Positions 10,078 to 23,259 are shown, numbered from the stretch's first letter. The stretch is 64,000 nucleotides of DNA from Ailanthus altissimus (GCA_946807835.1 OX327710.1:18402501-18466500), one strand, 5' to 3'. A program made the numbers and translations. Notes: generated by a model from the letters alone, not told the origin.

Positions 10078-12005
10078 ATGACTGACACCACGGACCGAAT
10101 ATCAGAGTTACCTCCGTTTATCATTCACCACATTATGTCTTATCTCTCCACAAAAGAGGTAGCTCAAACTAGTGTCTTGTCAAAGAGGTGGAATTGTTTG
10201 CGGAAATCATTCCCCACTTTGGATTTTGATCAGAATTGCTTCTCAGGAACTCGTATACTACCTGGTCAATTTTTCATCAACTCTTGGAAAGATGAAATAT
10301 TTCGCAAAGAAGTAAGGAAATTCACAAAAATTGTTGACACTGCCCTGCTTCGCTTCTGCCAACTTAAGTTACGTATGGAGAAATTTAGGGTCAATATAAG
10401 TCTTCTTAAAGTAAAAAAATCATCTTCTCTTGTTGATAAATGGATACGATTGGCTGTGGAGAACGGAGTAAAAGAGTTAGATGTCAATGTTGGCACGGAT
10501 GAAAAGATGCTTTACACATTGCCTGAAACAATCTTCTCTGCCAAAGAAGTAACTACTTTAAAGCTAGGTAGTTGTAAATTGGAGCAGCCCTTAGACACCA
10601 TAAGGTTACATTCTCTCAAAAAACTAAGTCTAGTGAAGGTATATATCACGGAACAGATGGTCCAGAAGCTTAGTAGCGATTGCCCTCTACTTGAGGATTT
10701 GAATTTTGATCGGTGTTGCGGTTTGAAATGTTATTGTATCATTAAAGCACTTAATCTTAAGAATTTGACGATCGATACACCCTACGACAATAATGAAGTC
10801 CAAAGAATTGAAATTGTTGTTCCAAGTCTTCAACAATTGACTCTTAATTATAGACAGCTTCAAAGACCATTTGTGGTTGACTTGGCTGGATGTCCACATT
10901 TAAACACTTTGACGTTATTCTATACCACTTTTACAGACCAAGAGTTTCATGACCTTATCTCAAAATTTCCTCTGCTTGAGAATCTGGCTATCCTGAGCAA
11001 TCCTTTCCTCGAGAGGGTCGCAATTTCAAGTATCCAACTTAAGACTCTGTTGTTGAGATTTTGTAATAATTTGAAGGCCATTAAGGTTAATGCTCCAAAT
11101 TTGCTTTCTTTTTCTTATGATGGTAAAACTATTCCCTTCTGTTCAATAAATGCTCCGTGTGCATGGAAACTTTATTTTTCCAATGAAGGTGATCTTGAGA
11201 CTCCTCGGTTCATCAGTATGAAGAAATTTCTTGAAAAGTCCAATCATGTCAAAGAGCTATTTGTATATGTGCAATCGGAGAAGGTATGTCTATAAATTTT
11301 AGATACTTGCTTAGTAACATTTCGCTTAGCTTTGTTCATACTTGAATCATTATTAATTGCTTCTTTTTTTTTTTAAATTTGTTTAGTGTTTATTTAACTT
11401 GGACGATTTTAGAGAAAGTTCCCCTTCACTCCCTTCTGAAGTTGAGAACCTATGTTTATGTATAAAAGCTCCATCATCAAGTTTCTCGGCTTTGTTGGAT
11501 GGCATTCTTGGGACATGTTATCCTCGGATTTTGTTTGTGATACCAAATTCGTTGGACGAAGCCCCACACAAATTCGTTCAGGTGGGTTTACCAAATTGTC
11601 GTAGGCCATTATAATTAATGTTACTAGTGTGGCTTACATACAACCTAAGCATATATCATATGTATCTTTTAATGAATTGTGTTGGCTTTGCTTGATTTAC
11701 AGTGGCTGTATGAGGAGCTGAAGAATAGAGATGCTAATTGTTGTAATTCTCATATCATCCAGTGTTGGCGACATTATCTGAAAGCTGTGAATATTGAAAG
11801 CTTTATCCCATTTGAAGATCAGAAAGTGGAAGAATTTTCACCATTCGCATATTTGGAAAATGAAAATATTGAAAGCTTTGCACCATTTAAAGATCAAAAG
11901 CCACTTGGCAGAAAAACTTCGATGGAAATGTGGCCTTTCGTTTCTGAAGGAACTGTGGTGTTTCGTTTGGATTGGTGTTTCGATGTACCTATTGAGATAG
12001 ATTAA
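10078..12005 (+). CDS. F-box/LRR-type protein, intact, three exons (copy A)
   Basis: Likely substrate receptor of an SCF ubiquitin ligase. Exons: 10,078-11,283, 11,387-11,581 and 11,703-12,005, all joined in phase 0, giving 567 residues. Donors are AAG/GTATGT and CAG/GTGGGT; acceptors are TTTAG/TG and TTTACAG/TG. Residues about 6-50 form the F-box (DRISELPPFIIHHIMSYLS, then VLSKRWN), which in this family binds SKP1. Residues about 125-350 show irregular leucine-rich repeats (VPSLQQLTLNYRQL, CPHLNTLTLFYTTF). The C-terminal part (CWRHYLKAVNIESF, then VVFRLDWCFD) is typical of plant F-box/LRR proteins. Exon 3 contains two copies of NIESF-x-PF-x-DQK. The substrate cannot be inferred. This is the only host gene in the window that reads intact; its copy B partner is broken. 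Confidence 0.88.
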
Positions 12006-12149
12006 GTTTTATTAATTTACGAAGCTGTGGAGTGGTGTTGTTTGTTTTATTTTTTGAAGGCCGCTAATTCGCAAGTAATAGAATAAGGCCTTTCTAAAAC
12101 TCGTGCCGCAAAAACTTCCCATTGTTTTAACAATTCCTGTTTCCACCGT

Positions 12150-14762
12150 ATCAGCTATAGTCAGTCCTATGGGCCAATGTCCAAAAGAGTAGCTACTATC
12201 TCAGTCCTTCCATCGTGCATCATGTTAATGGCAGCAACTTCAACTATATTTGCTAGTTCAGCACCAACCATTCTATCAGTCATACTAGCAACAGCCAGAT
12301 AGTCCACATCCTAAGCCATCAGCTTCTTACGCGCATGTGACAAGGAATTGTGAGAAATAATAAAAGAAAGCATTAGGAATCAAAAAAATATATAAAAGAT
12401 GTGAAGTCGTATAAGTGATATCAAACATCAGTATATATTAGGAAATGAAAATAAAAATAATTACCTGCAAAATTTACATGCGACCTATAACGCCAAGTTT
12501 AGGGATGTAAATTTTACGGTCAAACCGTCCAGGTCTCACAAGGGCTGGATTTAGAATGTAAGGTGCTATTCATGGTGATCACATTCCCCCTGCCTTCAAA
12601 CCCATCCAGGCAGACAAGAAGCTATAGTTATTGAACATTAAAAACCAATTTATAGAGTCTTAGACCCCAAAACAAAGAAAAACAGTATGATTTAAGGAAA
12701 TTATTGTCTCAACCAACCTGATTAAGAGTAACATCACATTCTTTTCCACCCGAATCCTTAATTAAACCACGCTCCCTTCCAACAGCATCCAATTCATCAA
12801 ATAACACCACAAATGGGCTTATGCAGACAAACATCAAATAATAAGATGTCAAAATATAACATCAAATGACATGGATGTAAGAATATAGGGAAACAAGAAG
12901 AGGTAAAAGCAGAGAAAAAAAATTATATATGAGGAAGGCATGGCACTCTAAAATGAGATATTGTTTAAAAGCAATGGATAACTGGCAACTGAAACTTTTA
13001 TGATGGACTTCAACTGTTCAAATTCAGGAAAACTTAAAGACAATAGAAACCATCTATATAAAGCCAATTCAATGAAAAGACACTAAGACAGCCCTTACAT
13101 TGTCCCTGGCCTCCTGGTAAAGAGATTGAACACGAGAAGCCCCAACAAACTAAGAGGCAGAAATGGAGAAGAAATTGACACTTGCCATATCGGCTACAGA
13201 TTTAGCAAGTAGTGTCTTCCCCACACCCGGAGGCCCATATAGAAGTATGCCACCTGATTAAGAATAGCAAGTGAATAAAGGATTTGGCAATAATAAATTA
13301 AAATTACACTGAAAGACTATCCTATTCAAGCCTTGACACCAATTAAGCAGATATGAAAACACTAAAGAACCACCAATATTCCCTTCAAGCATTAATTGCC
13401 AGTAATTTAGTAATAGAAATTCAAACAGCATACTAACTTATCAGGGTTGCATAATCTCACCTGGTATTCTCACTCCACTCCTCTGATACATCTTCCTATG
13501 AGTGAAAAACTTGACAATCTCTTCGAGCTTGAGTGTTATCTTCCCTAGTACTGCAACAACTGAGAATTTCACATGCAACCTCTTACCATGTGCAGGGTGC
13601 ACGGGCGCTCCTGACTTCACGAACTGCATAACCATTTTAGATATGAATTATCCCCCCTTTCCTTTACTCACTCTCATCAACACCATCTTTAACCTTAATC
13701 CCTTCTAACTCCCTCCCAAACTCTCTCATCTTCTTCCTCTCTCATGTCTTCGTCTTTTTCAATTTTCAACCTATCTTCATTATCCTTTTTCTGCCTCCTA
13801 TAATTTAGCACAACTATCTGATAAAAGATATATAAGAACACCAATTCCATAGCAGTTGCCACGTTTGGATCTTGAGCCAAATTGTCCACATATCTGCCAT
13901 GTACTGAGAATTTTCCCTTGAATATTGCAATGACTCCTCATACTTCTTCCTAATCTCCCTTCTTCTCTTCTCCTCTTTCTTTTGCGCCTTCGTCGCCTTC
14001 CATATCTTTCCTCATTCTCTCCAATTCCTTCTTCCTCTGCCTCTTAAACTCTTCTCTTGTTCTCCTAATCTCTGCAGCCCTTTTCGATTCTTTCTTAGGC
14101 TTAAAAATCAACAACATGGATTCAGGCACTCTTCCCATAAAAACCCCAAATATGGGCTAGGCACCTCTGTTCTCTTAAGTGGAGGTGTATGGAACACTCA
14201 AATAATCAATCTTTAATTCATCCCAAGATTTCCAAAACTTCCTATTGATATCCATTGTTGGTAAAATAGTTCAAAACACTCTAGAATCCTCAAAAACTAC
14301 CAAAACTGCTATCTGTCTTAAACTACCAGTAGGTGACTTAATAACATGTTTAAGCTAACCCTCATTTTTCAAACTCAAAATTTCAGTATATGCAATCCTA
14401 CTTGACACAATAGGCAAATCATTTGACCATTTTTTCAGCTGCTCTGGTGTTAATGCTTCTTGGCATTTTTTCTGTGCATTTTTCTTTTTATTTGAGGTCA
14501 TGGTTGTAGCAACTAAGGAAGGTTTTTGTGCAGGCAAAGCAGAGCTTATAGTGAGAGTGATAGGTATTGTTAAAAGATTCAAATGGTTTTGCTTTGTTTT
14601 ATGGTTTTTATCTTCATTTTCAGAATATATAAAGGTTTTATTTTTACATGAAAAATAAGTATAAAATTGAAAATTTTGCGGATTTCTAAGATTTCTAGGT
14701 TTGGATTTTGTGGGAAGAATATCAAATGATAGTGAAGAACCAAAAGAGAAGTTACAAGCCAT
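12150..14762 (-). pseudogene. FTSHI2: FTSHI2-like pseudogene (copy A)
   Basis: Minus strand, start ATG at 14,762. It strongly resembles plant FTSHI2, a plastid-envelope FtsH-like AAA ATPase without protease activity. Pieces in order: N-terminus (MACNFSFGSSLSFD) and EALTPEQLKKWSNDLPIVSS; a coiled-coil-like basic stretch (FKPKKESKRAAEIRRTREEF); LAQDPNVATAMELVF with a membrane segment; IVKFFTH near 13,500; Walker A GPPGVGKT at about 13,230; LFDELDAVGRERGLIK at about 12,780; [16 protein letters not shown] at about 12,520; and DYLAVASMTDRMVGAELANI at about 12,270. Stops shared with copy B follow LSLKNEG and KKLMA. Stops private to A follow EDSRVF and SISAS. Seven residues after SISASQFV are missing in both copies. 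The C-terminal protease-like domain is absent, and homology stops about 145 bp from the convergent F-box gene. Confidence 0.85.
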
Positions 14763-14806
14763 GAAAATACAAACACTTTTAACTTAACAAAAATGTGAAA
14801 AAAATA

Positions 14807-14834
14807 TCTCTCTCCCTCTCTCTATATATATATA
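14807..14834 (+). repeat. Compound (CT)n(TA)n microsatellite (copy A)
   Basis: A short CT run directly followed by a TA run, just upstream of the FTSHI2-like start. The copy B version (55,921-55,961) is about 13 bases longer and lacks the CCC interruption. Confidence 0.9.
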
Positions 14835-15822
14835 TGTTTTATGAGATAATTAAAGGGCATGAAGTGAAGAAAAAGACTTACATTGTGAAATGAGAGCTGG
14901 GTAGTGAGTAAATGAGAAAATTGAGCATTGTTTGAATCGACATCGAAGAGGAATACCGAAGTTTCTATGTTCTGTTAGCGCTTGGAGATTGAAGGAGATG
15001 CAGCTAGACGCACCATTCCGATCGTATAAAATTAGAATTGGTTTTGAAGCAAATTTAGGCCTAAATTCCTACAATTAAAGCCCAATTCTTTATCCTTTCA
15101 AAAAAAAAAAAACTAAATAAATAAATAAAACCCAGTTTTTCGTGTTTCACAATTAAATTCAATTTTATCTGTTACTTTCAAAAAATATATAAATAAAAAC
15201 CATAGTGTTGTGGATAATATGTGAAGAGGCAAAATTTTGTATTGAAATGAAAAGTGTAATTATAAATAAAAATATATTATTAAATATATTTAATATTTTG
15301 TTTAATTTTTACTTGTATATAAATGAAATGATATATTCATATTTACAAAGTGAGGGAAGGAGTAAAAAAATAAAATTGGTACAATACTGTTTACATGTAC
15401 AGTATTGTTCAATTGTACGGTATTATTTATTATTTTATTTATAACACTCTTTTTGGATTTTACCATAATTCCAATTTTCTCTTTAGGCTACATCACCTTT
15501 AGTTGTATTTTATATTGCTAAAGAAAAATCTAGTAAGATAAAAATCTAAGTAAAATAAATATAATTTTATTTTATACAACGGTGTCGAATGTATTTAATA
15601 CTGCTTAATTAAAAATCTTGCTAATAAAACTTAGTGGAATCAAAAGCTGATCGAAATGAAAAAAAGTGTAGTACACATTTGTAACTAATGAATTTCTTCT
15701 TCTGGAAGAATATGCTCCATTAATAAAATGTGAATTGGGTATTTAAGAAAATAATAAAATAATTTATACAATTACTAATAATATAAATAAACTAAAACAC
15801 AAGTAATTATAATAAATACGAG
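14835..15822. other. AT-rich intergenic sequence (copy A)
   Basis: Includes the probable 5' region of the FTSHI2-like relic and then very AT-rich sequence. A perfect 10-bp inverted repeat (ACAATACTGT / ACAGTATTGT with an 8-base loop) lies at 15,381-15,408. No gene recognised. Confidence 0.6.
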
Positions 15823-16535
15823 TGTAGGAAAAGAGAAAGCTAACACCCAAAGCTAACCATGCTTGAGGATTCCACTGGTTTGGTTTATCTTTTAAGACTC
15901 TGATTAATTTCCTAGGTGTTAATTAAACATTTACAAATCTAAGTACCAATCAAGCCTTAATTAGTTTTTCAAGTAGTAATTAATTCCTTATTAGTTTCTC
16001 AGGTACTAATCAAACCCTTACAGTAGTTTGGCTTTGTTGAGTACCAACTAGACCTTTACAAAGATTGATTTGGGTTCAATTAAATTCTTACAATTTAAAC
16101 TCTCTTAAAGAGTAAATATAACAATTTTAACACAAATATGGATATTTCTTTTCTTCTCAAATGATATAAAAATTATAGAATGCTTTATTTGTTGTTGTTG
16201 ATCTTGAATGAGGCTTGTATTTATAGAGATGGAGAAACTAGCCATTTTTTGCCGTTGCTACAATATTTTGCCCGTTGCTATAGTTCAACTACAATATTTT
16301 GACCATTACAACCATTAACACAGTAACTAGCAAATTGCACAGTGATTTAACCATTATGGAACAATGTTGTTGTTACAGGACCATATTACAGTACATGCTA
16401 CTGCAACCAAAGTTTTGAACTTTTATATTTTGGTCCATTTTTTTGTAACTTTTAAAACTTTACACTTTAGTTCATGAACATGTTTTTCTCTATTTTTTGA
16501 AATCATTAAAATCTTTAAAGTCGTCTAGGCTAACA
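15823..16535 (-). repeat. Candidate 3' LTR of second copia (copy A)
   Basis: On the minus strand it begins TGTTAGCC and ends TTTTCCTACA, 713 bp, and lies where a 3' LTR would be. No clear polypurine tract adjoins it and no partner LTR was found, so the boundaries are tentative. Confidence 0.3.
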
Positions 16536-19319
16536 ACTACATTTTCTTACAAAAAAATCATTTATATCCTACAGGTTTGTCATTTTCAAGTGTCTGAACT
16601 ACAAGTCCAAATACTTCTTGTTTGATCAATAAAGCCAATTCTATTTGAATTATTTTTTTTTCATTGAAGTTAGTCATGTCTTTCTTTACATTCGTTAACA
16701 AATTGTGGCTCAAAATCATCATTCATAATTTCAACAGCTACTACAAATAAGAATATATTATCAACAATTGTTTTATCTCGTTTGCCACATTTCTCTTGTA
16801 TAAGCATAATTTATACTTTTTTCTTTAGTTTGAAAATCTTGTGTCTCTTTTGGGACTAATATTTTTTTTCAAAACTTTTGTCTTTTCAGGAACATGTGTC
16901 ACTTCTGAGATTTGTGTTTCTGTAGAGACTATTAATCCTTCTGTTGTTATTGATTTAAAGAATGTGGATATTTGCTCGAGCATTATTTTTAATAGGATCC
17001 TGTGTTTTTAATTTTCTTTTCTGAGGATCAATATCTTTTGAACCAATTGGTCTGTCATGCTTCTGGCGTGCTGTAGACGATTTATTTGTTGCTATTTGAT
17101 TAGATTATTCTATAGGAATAATCACCCGGGTTGGTATATTAGTAGCTAGTATATATGATTTGGTTATTTTTTATACATATGTAAACTTGTTTGGTAATTC
17201 ATTTGCAATTCTTTGAAGATAAATAATTCTTCACACCTTATTTTCACATTAAGACGTGCGAGGATCTAAATGAGATATAATGGTTATTTTTCAAGAAAGT
17301 TCATGCCTTACTTCAGAAGGCAATTTGCTTTCCCATAATGTTAGGAATACTGTCTTATTAAAATGACAATCTGCAAAATGTGTATTATACAGATCACCTG
17401 TCAGAGGTTCAAGATATCTTATAATTAATGATGACTCAAAACCAACATTAATTACTAAACGACGTTGAGGTCCCATCTTAGTACGTTGAGGAGGTGCTAT
17501 AGGTACATATATAGCACAACCAAATGTATGCAAATGAGATATATTAGATTGATGACCAAGTACTAGTTGTAATAGAGAATATTGATAATGTATTAGGCCT
17601 AAAATGAATTAATACTACAGCATGCAATATAGTATGTCCCTATGCAGATGTTGGTAATTGTGTGCATATCAATAAAGTATGTGCAATTACCAAAGCCATT
17701 TAATTAAAGATTCTGCTAATCCATTTTTTTTTTTTTGTGAACATGTGGTATGAGATGTTCTAAATTAATTTTTACTTATATACAATAGTCATCAAATATT
17801 TTAGATATAAACTCACCAGTTTTGTCTAAATATATTGTCTTAATAAGGTATTCTAAAAATTATGCTCTTAATTTAATGTCTATGCCATTAATCTTTTAGA
17901 GTCTTCAATCAGATCTGCAGGACTTGATATAGTATTAACTTCTCATTCAATCAATGTTAATTTTAAAAAATATTTTTTATCTTTTAGGATAGTATGTGTA
18001 GTTGCATTGTCAGCCAAACAAATATCCTCATATTTTCTCTATATAGTGGACAATTCATTATAGAAAGCCACATCCTTTAATAAAATATTAACATTAGAAA
18101 ATAAAATAAAATTTGTAAAAATATGAAGAAAAATCAACACAATAAATATTAAAAATGCAAGAAAAAATTTTAATGAAGAATTGAAGAATTGTTGACTTCA
18201 CCAAAATAATAATTGAAGAATTGTACTGGGTATCATAGTTTATTGATGCTGCCTTATTTTTATTTTTTAAGATGGGCCCCCCCACCCTGATCTACGTCCA
18301 TTAATTGATACGTGAAGAGAAATAACACATACCGACATTCAACAATCAACAATGAAACCCATGTGAATGAACTGGTGGTGATCCATGTTGCACATATAGA
18401 ACTGTAACACATAAAACTACTGCCTTTTAGTACTACATAGATGCTGTAGTGGCACTTCTTCCCTTGTCCTTTTAGTTGGGCTATTTTATCTTGTGACATG
18501 AAATAAAAGTACAAATATGACATAACAAAGCTTTAAGAAATTAACGTCCTCTTTTTAATTTTTAAAGAAATTCAAAACTTCTAGATTAGTATGATTTGCT
18601 AGATCTGATTCATCAACAAGGTTTGTCTCCACATTCTTTCCTTTTCCTTTGATAGATGTCTTATGAGGCTCAATTTGAATCCTTAGTGCACGACATGTAC
18701 ATGACCAATGCCCCTTTTTACCACATCGATAACAGACATTTTTATGATACTTAGACCGTTTATTTTTCATACCATTTTCTCTGTTTTGATATTTCTGTCC
18801 TCCTTTAATATATATTTGTCTTTGGTATTTATAACCACCTCGAGGGTAATAATCATGCTCTCTTCCTCTTCTATGACCATGTCTAACATTATTATAAAAA
18901 TTTGCATTCACTTCAGAGAATGGTTGAGAACCTGTTGGATGTGATTTATGATTTTTCAATAATAGCTCATTATTTTGTTTAACAAGCAAAAGACATGAGA
19001 TTAAATCTGAATTCGTTCACGGTACTGTTGTTGCAGGAGAATATTAGAAGCATGAAAAGTTAAGAACATGTTTCTCTAGCATATCATGCGCTGTCACTTT
19101 CTCCCTACATAATTTTATCTATGAGGTAATTTTGAACAGGACATAATTGTATTCAGCAATAGTTCTATAATCTTACGATCGTAGGTTCATCCACTCATTT
19201 TGTTTTAGGAGGAACACATCTTTCTGATGGTTAAATCTTTCCTTAAAATTTTTTCAGAGGATCTATAGGTCCTCTCAAATATTTAGCTCTTAAGCACTCA
19301 TGTATGGTCAAATCAATAT
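15823..19319 (-). mobile_element. Second copia element, minus strand, deleted relic (copy A)
   Basis: Minus-strand copia relic. From high to low coordinates: gag, entered part-way at about 19,319 (ECLRAKYLRGPIDPLKKF-like); a zinc knuckle CYRCGKKGHWSCTC at about 18,695-18,736; a protease-region remnant (NATTHTILKDKKYF) at about 17,930-18,040; integrase and its C-terminal side at 17,291-17,850 (HTFGCAIYVPIAPPQRTKMG); then GRPVGS-like linker residues; and the first residues of reverse transcriptase (VGYK, near 16,560). The rest of reverse transcriptase and RNase H is absent. Stops are frequent. A candidate 3' LTR lies at 15,823-16,535. The gag end is cut by the LTR-like sequence starting at 19,320. 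Confidence 0.8.
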
Positions 19320-20722
19320 TGTTAGAGAAAAGTTTTATAAAACCTTTTATTATATCTTATAAATTACATAATTTACCCATAGTAATTAATAATAAAATAT
19401 TATCATTGCATATAATTATAATATTTTAATTAATCATTAAACTTAAATTAAACATGCGAGTTACAATAGTTATATACATTATTATTATTTAGAGGTTTTA
19501 TATATTAAATATTAAGAGTTACAAATATTCTTTTATAATAATATTATTATGGAGTTATAATATTTATGTATTTTTATTATATAAAATTAATATATATAAA
19601 ATTATTCTTATTAATTCTTGAGTTATTATTTAGACTACCGACCACTATATAAAGGAGACTAATCTTTCATAAGATAATATATGAAAAAAGAAGAGGTAGA
19701 AAAATGATTTTGGTAGTATATGTGTATAAGTAAAGAGGAGAAAAGAAAGAAGAAAAATGTATTATGTACATGTAATTTTAAATTATATACTTTTATATTG
19801 AGTTTTTAGTAACTTTGACAATGGAAACTTGATATAATCTTCCAGTAATCGTGCTCATCGAGAAGAGTGACTTCAAGCGTAAAATTTGGTGGAACCCATT
19901 AGAGGTATACTTGGTGATTATTCAAGAAAAGTAAATTAGTAACTGCACACTTTAGTTATTTAATTATTAAATAATAAAAAATCTCATTAAAATATATTTT
20001 TAATAATATTATATATATTAATGCATGCTAATTGTCTTGCATTTGTATATATATATAATATTATTTTATTATTATATTATTATAATTAGACATGGTGGGT
20101 TTGTTTTATAATTTTATATTATAATATTAATATTTTAATATATTTTGAGATATAAATAAATCATGGAAAACGTGTAGAGGAATGATGAGAACAAGGGTTG
20201 TTTTTCATTTTTGTTGTTGTAAGTTTACAAAAGCATCTTCTTTGCTTTGGAGAGAAAGGCCAGCAAAATAAATGCATAAGAGATTTGTTCTTTTGAAGAA
20301 AAATTTTAGGTGTTGAAATTGCTCTAAATCTCATCTCTATTATAGGCCACTAAATACAACTACATTATAATTAGTATTCTTGATAAAAAAGTTGATCAAG
20401 AGAAATACAAGTTTAAAGAGTTTAAGTGTTAAATCCAATGCTGAAAAAGAAGAGCTATTGTTCTAGCTTGCTAAGCTAACTCCGCTGATGACTAGAACTG
20501 CTCACGAGTAGGACTCTAGACGGACTCCCAATATAACATGTAAAGATTACACAGTTAATGATTTCTCAATTTTTTTTTGTATATTAGTTGGATTAATATA
20601 TGCCATGGATGTGATTATTGTAAATTTTATTGTTTCGCTGCATCAAAATATGTATGAGACGCATATTTTATACAATGAACACATGGCACATGCATACACC
20701 TATGTACAATAGATTTTCAACA
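19320..20722 (+). repeat. LTR-like sequence related to the solo LTR at 23,260-25,303 (copy A)
   Basis: Begins TGTTAGAG and ends TTTTCAACA. A TATA-like box (CTATATAAAGGAG) lies at about 19,645. The right half aligns loosely with 24,590-25,303: GGAACCCATTAGAGG versus GGAACCCATTAAGGG, GACTAGAACTGC in both, and ACATGCATACACCTA-type ends. No matching target duplication is visible, so it may be a recombinant or truncated solo LTR that cut into the copia gag. Confidence 0.5.
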
Positions 20723-21039
20723 ATTGCTTTATGACATACCTCTTTGTACTTAAAGGCAGGTTTTTCTTACTCTCTTTATTTTTTATTTTACATTTTACTT
20801 GTTAATAATTTATATCTTATAAGAAGTTGATAATATATGTTTTAAAGTATGATTGAAAAATATGTTAAATAAATTTTATCCAACAAACATAAAGTACCTC
20901 TGCGAACGAAACATTTGAGCCCTAAATATAGTATCATGTCAAAAGTTAATATGATGTTGACACGAACATGATTCTTGAGAAGCAGAATGGCCGTTCTTTC
21001 ACTAAAGCCTATCTGCGAAAACAAACCATAGAATATTTA
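20723..21039. other. Unassigned sequence (copy A)
   Basis: Contains a 60-codon minus-strand open frame (20,842-21,024, starting MFSQIGFSERTAILL) that is also open in copy B. I do not recognise it. It could be a chance frame preserved by the recent duplication. Confidence 0.3.
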
Positions 21040-21720
21040 AATTAAGAAAGAGAACTACTTTTGACTTTATGATTTAAAAATCCTATAAAATAAATTATTT
21101 AATTTTTTTAAGGGTAGATTTAGAAAACTTAAGTAGAAAATGCTTCTATTTTAAATGTTTCTTTTTCTTCCTAAATTTTAAAATCAATCATAATTTTAAA
21201 AATGGGACATCATCTCTAAAATTAAAGGAAAATTATGAAATTAATAAGAGATTTATTACACCTTAAATTATAAAAGAAAATGAGGGAATCATTATCCTAT
21301 AATTACCCTAAATTAATGACATTGATGGGAATTATAATCCCTTAAATTAGAGAATTAAATGACATGCTTAATAGGATTCAGCCTATCACAACTATAAAAG
21401 GACGTTCCAAGAGATTGGGACCAAAAGTTTCTCTCAACCAAGTGTTGCCCACTACATAAATCTTTTTCTATTTGTTTTCATTGTATTTTCTTTAAAATAG
21501 CCATATTGCCTCATACTTCTGTTGTAAATACTTTATCAATAGTGCATGTGAATTAGTCTAAAGTTTGATAAAGTGAACGAAAGCCCGAATTAGACTGAAT
21601 TATTATATACTAATGTCTATTCTTCTCTTTATCCTTTTTTTTTTGGTTTATACTAAAGTATTATCAATAAACATAATAAATGTAACTTGCTGACTTAAAA
21701 TCATTTGAATTTCTAGATCA
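21040..21720 (+). repeat. 5' LTR-like end of a non-coding LTR element (copy A)
   Basis: Bases about 21,180-21,720 align with about 29,560-30,096. Shared strings include CATACTTCTGTTGTAAATAC and a TATA-like CTATAAAAGGAC. It ends TCA at 21,720. The following TTTTTGTGACGATCGTG resembles the start of a gypsy primer site and leader, though degraded. The left boundary is approximate. Confidence 0.45.
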
Positions 21721-23254
21721 AAATTTTTGTGACGATCGTGATAAACAACAAAAAAACCCAAAAGAGACAAATTATAGAGAGCATCAAACTACAGATAAGT
21801 TTTTGACGTTGAATAAAATTTAATACTACTCTTTGATTCGATATAGCTATGATCATCACCCTTTATAGTTGCAACAAACACCGTTCACCAATGATCAGTC
21901 CTCTATGGACATGAAAATTGTTCATTTCCAAAAACGATGAAGATGGACCCCAAAATTGTACACGCGGCCATATCTAAACACAGTTGTTTTAGCCACAAGT
22001 AGTTACCACAATCTCTCACCAATCAAGCTGCCTTTGATTTTGCTTAAGTTTTGAAACTTGTCAAACTCTAGTAGCAATAGTGGTTGACAAATAAAAATGA
22101 CCAACCAGAATGACAACAACAGTCATAGAAATGACAACTAGCAGTAGCTCACGGCAATCATCCGCTTGGACTTACATAGTTCTTCAAGTTTTCTCTCCAC
22201 CTTGAACTCTTCTAGCCTCCCTTCACCATGGGCTCTTCAAGTTTTTGTTCACCCCAAGCTAACTAGCACTAGCTTATCACCCAAGTAAGAGCATTGAGAT
22301 GGCTGGACAAATCCCTTCATGACTATTCAGCTCGAGGTAACAACTTTGTGAAATTACAAGATTGGTTTTAGAGCTCTATGCACATACATATAAAGTGAGG
22401 GTTGAGTTCAAGTAGTGAGGGAGTCAAGTCACTGCTACTGTCTTCAGAAAGAATCGAGTTGAAACTACCACACCCAGAGAAAGTGGTGTTAGAATCAAGT
22501 TATTACTACTATGCCAAGGAAAAATAAAACCAATAGCCAGAATACTTCTACATTCCTTACAAAAATTGTATTTATCTTGAAAACCTTTGACCAAGATTTT
22601 ATTAAATCATGCTTACACATGTTGTTTTCAATATACTCAAACACCGATAAGATGGTAGCTCGGAGCATAAGTAAAAAGGGCATGACCATAATTTTTTTGC
22701 TAACCTCCAAGGTTAAGCACATAACCACGTAAGGCTCAACAAGGACTTCGAGTCCACCACTTAAGCTTTCGAGGAGCCCTAATTACCCAAGTTCTCGCTA
22801 AAGATCTCGAACAGGTCACGTAGGCTACCAAAGAGCTAGATCACCTAACAACCCAAGCCCAACCATGTAGGCTCAAGTAGCCCAACTAAAGTTTTCACCA
22901 AAAACCCTTAAAACTAAAATTCTACCTAAGCAAACTATTTAGATTTCAAGAAGCCTAATACTATTCACCAAAAACTCCGAGCATCTAAGCTCTACTTGAG
23001 CACAACTTTTTTGGCAATGAGCCTAACTAGTTAGACTGACCACCAAGGACCCTGAGCCGTTCACTTAGGCTTTCAAGGAGCCCAACCACCTAAGTTTTTA
23101 CTTAGGACCCTGAGCCAGCCATTTAGCTTTCAAGGAGCCTAACCACGTAAGCTCTTACTAGCGACCTCGAGCACATAAATCTACCCCACAACTGACCATC
23201 TAAGTCTGCGTTAAGGTCAAACACTTGAAAGCTCAAAATAGTTAATACCAAGTA
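21721..23254 (+). repeat. Internal region of non-coding LTR element, degenerate tandem repeats
   Basis: No protein homology. From about 22,720 the sequence is a run of poorly conserved repeats with recurring motifs such as CTTAGGCTTTCAAGGAGCC, ACCCTGAGCC and ACCTAAG, spaced very roughly 55-65 bases. The 70-odd-residue open frames here (22,495-22,732, both strands) are overlapping mirror frames in repetitive sequence and are not called genes. Matched by 62,499-64,000. Confidence 0.5.
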
Positions 23255-23259
23255 CTTAA

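Larger units (their letters stand above)
1..23222 (+). repeat. Large direct duplication, copy A
   Basis: Bases 1-23,222 match 30,872-64,000 in the same order and orientation. The offset is 30,871 at the left end and about 40,778 at the right. The change in offset is explained by a 1.85-kb segment absent from A, a 420-bp deletion in the A copia, a 7.9-kb gypsy insertion in B and a 343-bp deletion in B. Identity looks like 97-98% in stretches compared by eye. Copy A begins before the window, so its left edge is unseen. Confidence 0.95.

Noticed and set aside
13950..14138. Small charged open frame with coiled-coil look (also 55,064-55,252)
   Set aside because: It is an internal piece of the FTSHI2-like pseudogene, in frame with its neighbours, not a separate gene.
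17291..17533. Possible independent 80-residue gene (also 58,416-58,658)
   Set aside because: The sequence HTFGCAIYVPIAPPQRTKMG is copia integrase; it belongs to the minus-strand copia relic.
22495..22732. Mirror open frames on both strands, also in copy B at 63,273-63,510
   Set aside because: Two overlapping frames on opposite strands in repetitive sequence with no domain; conserved because the duplication is recent.
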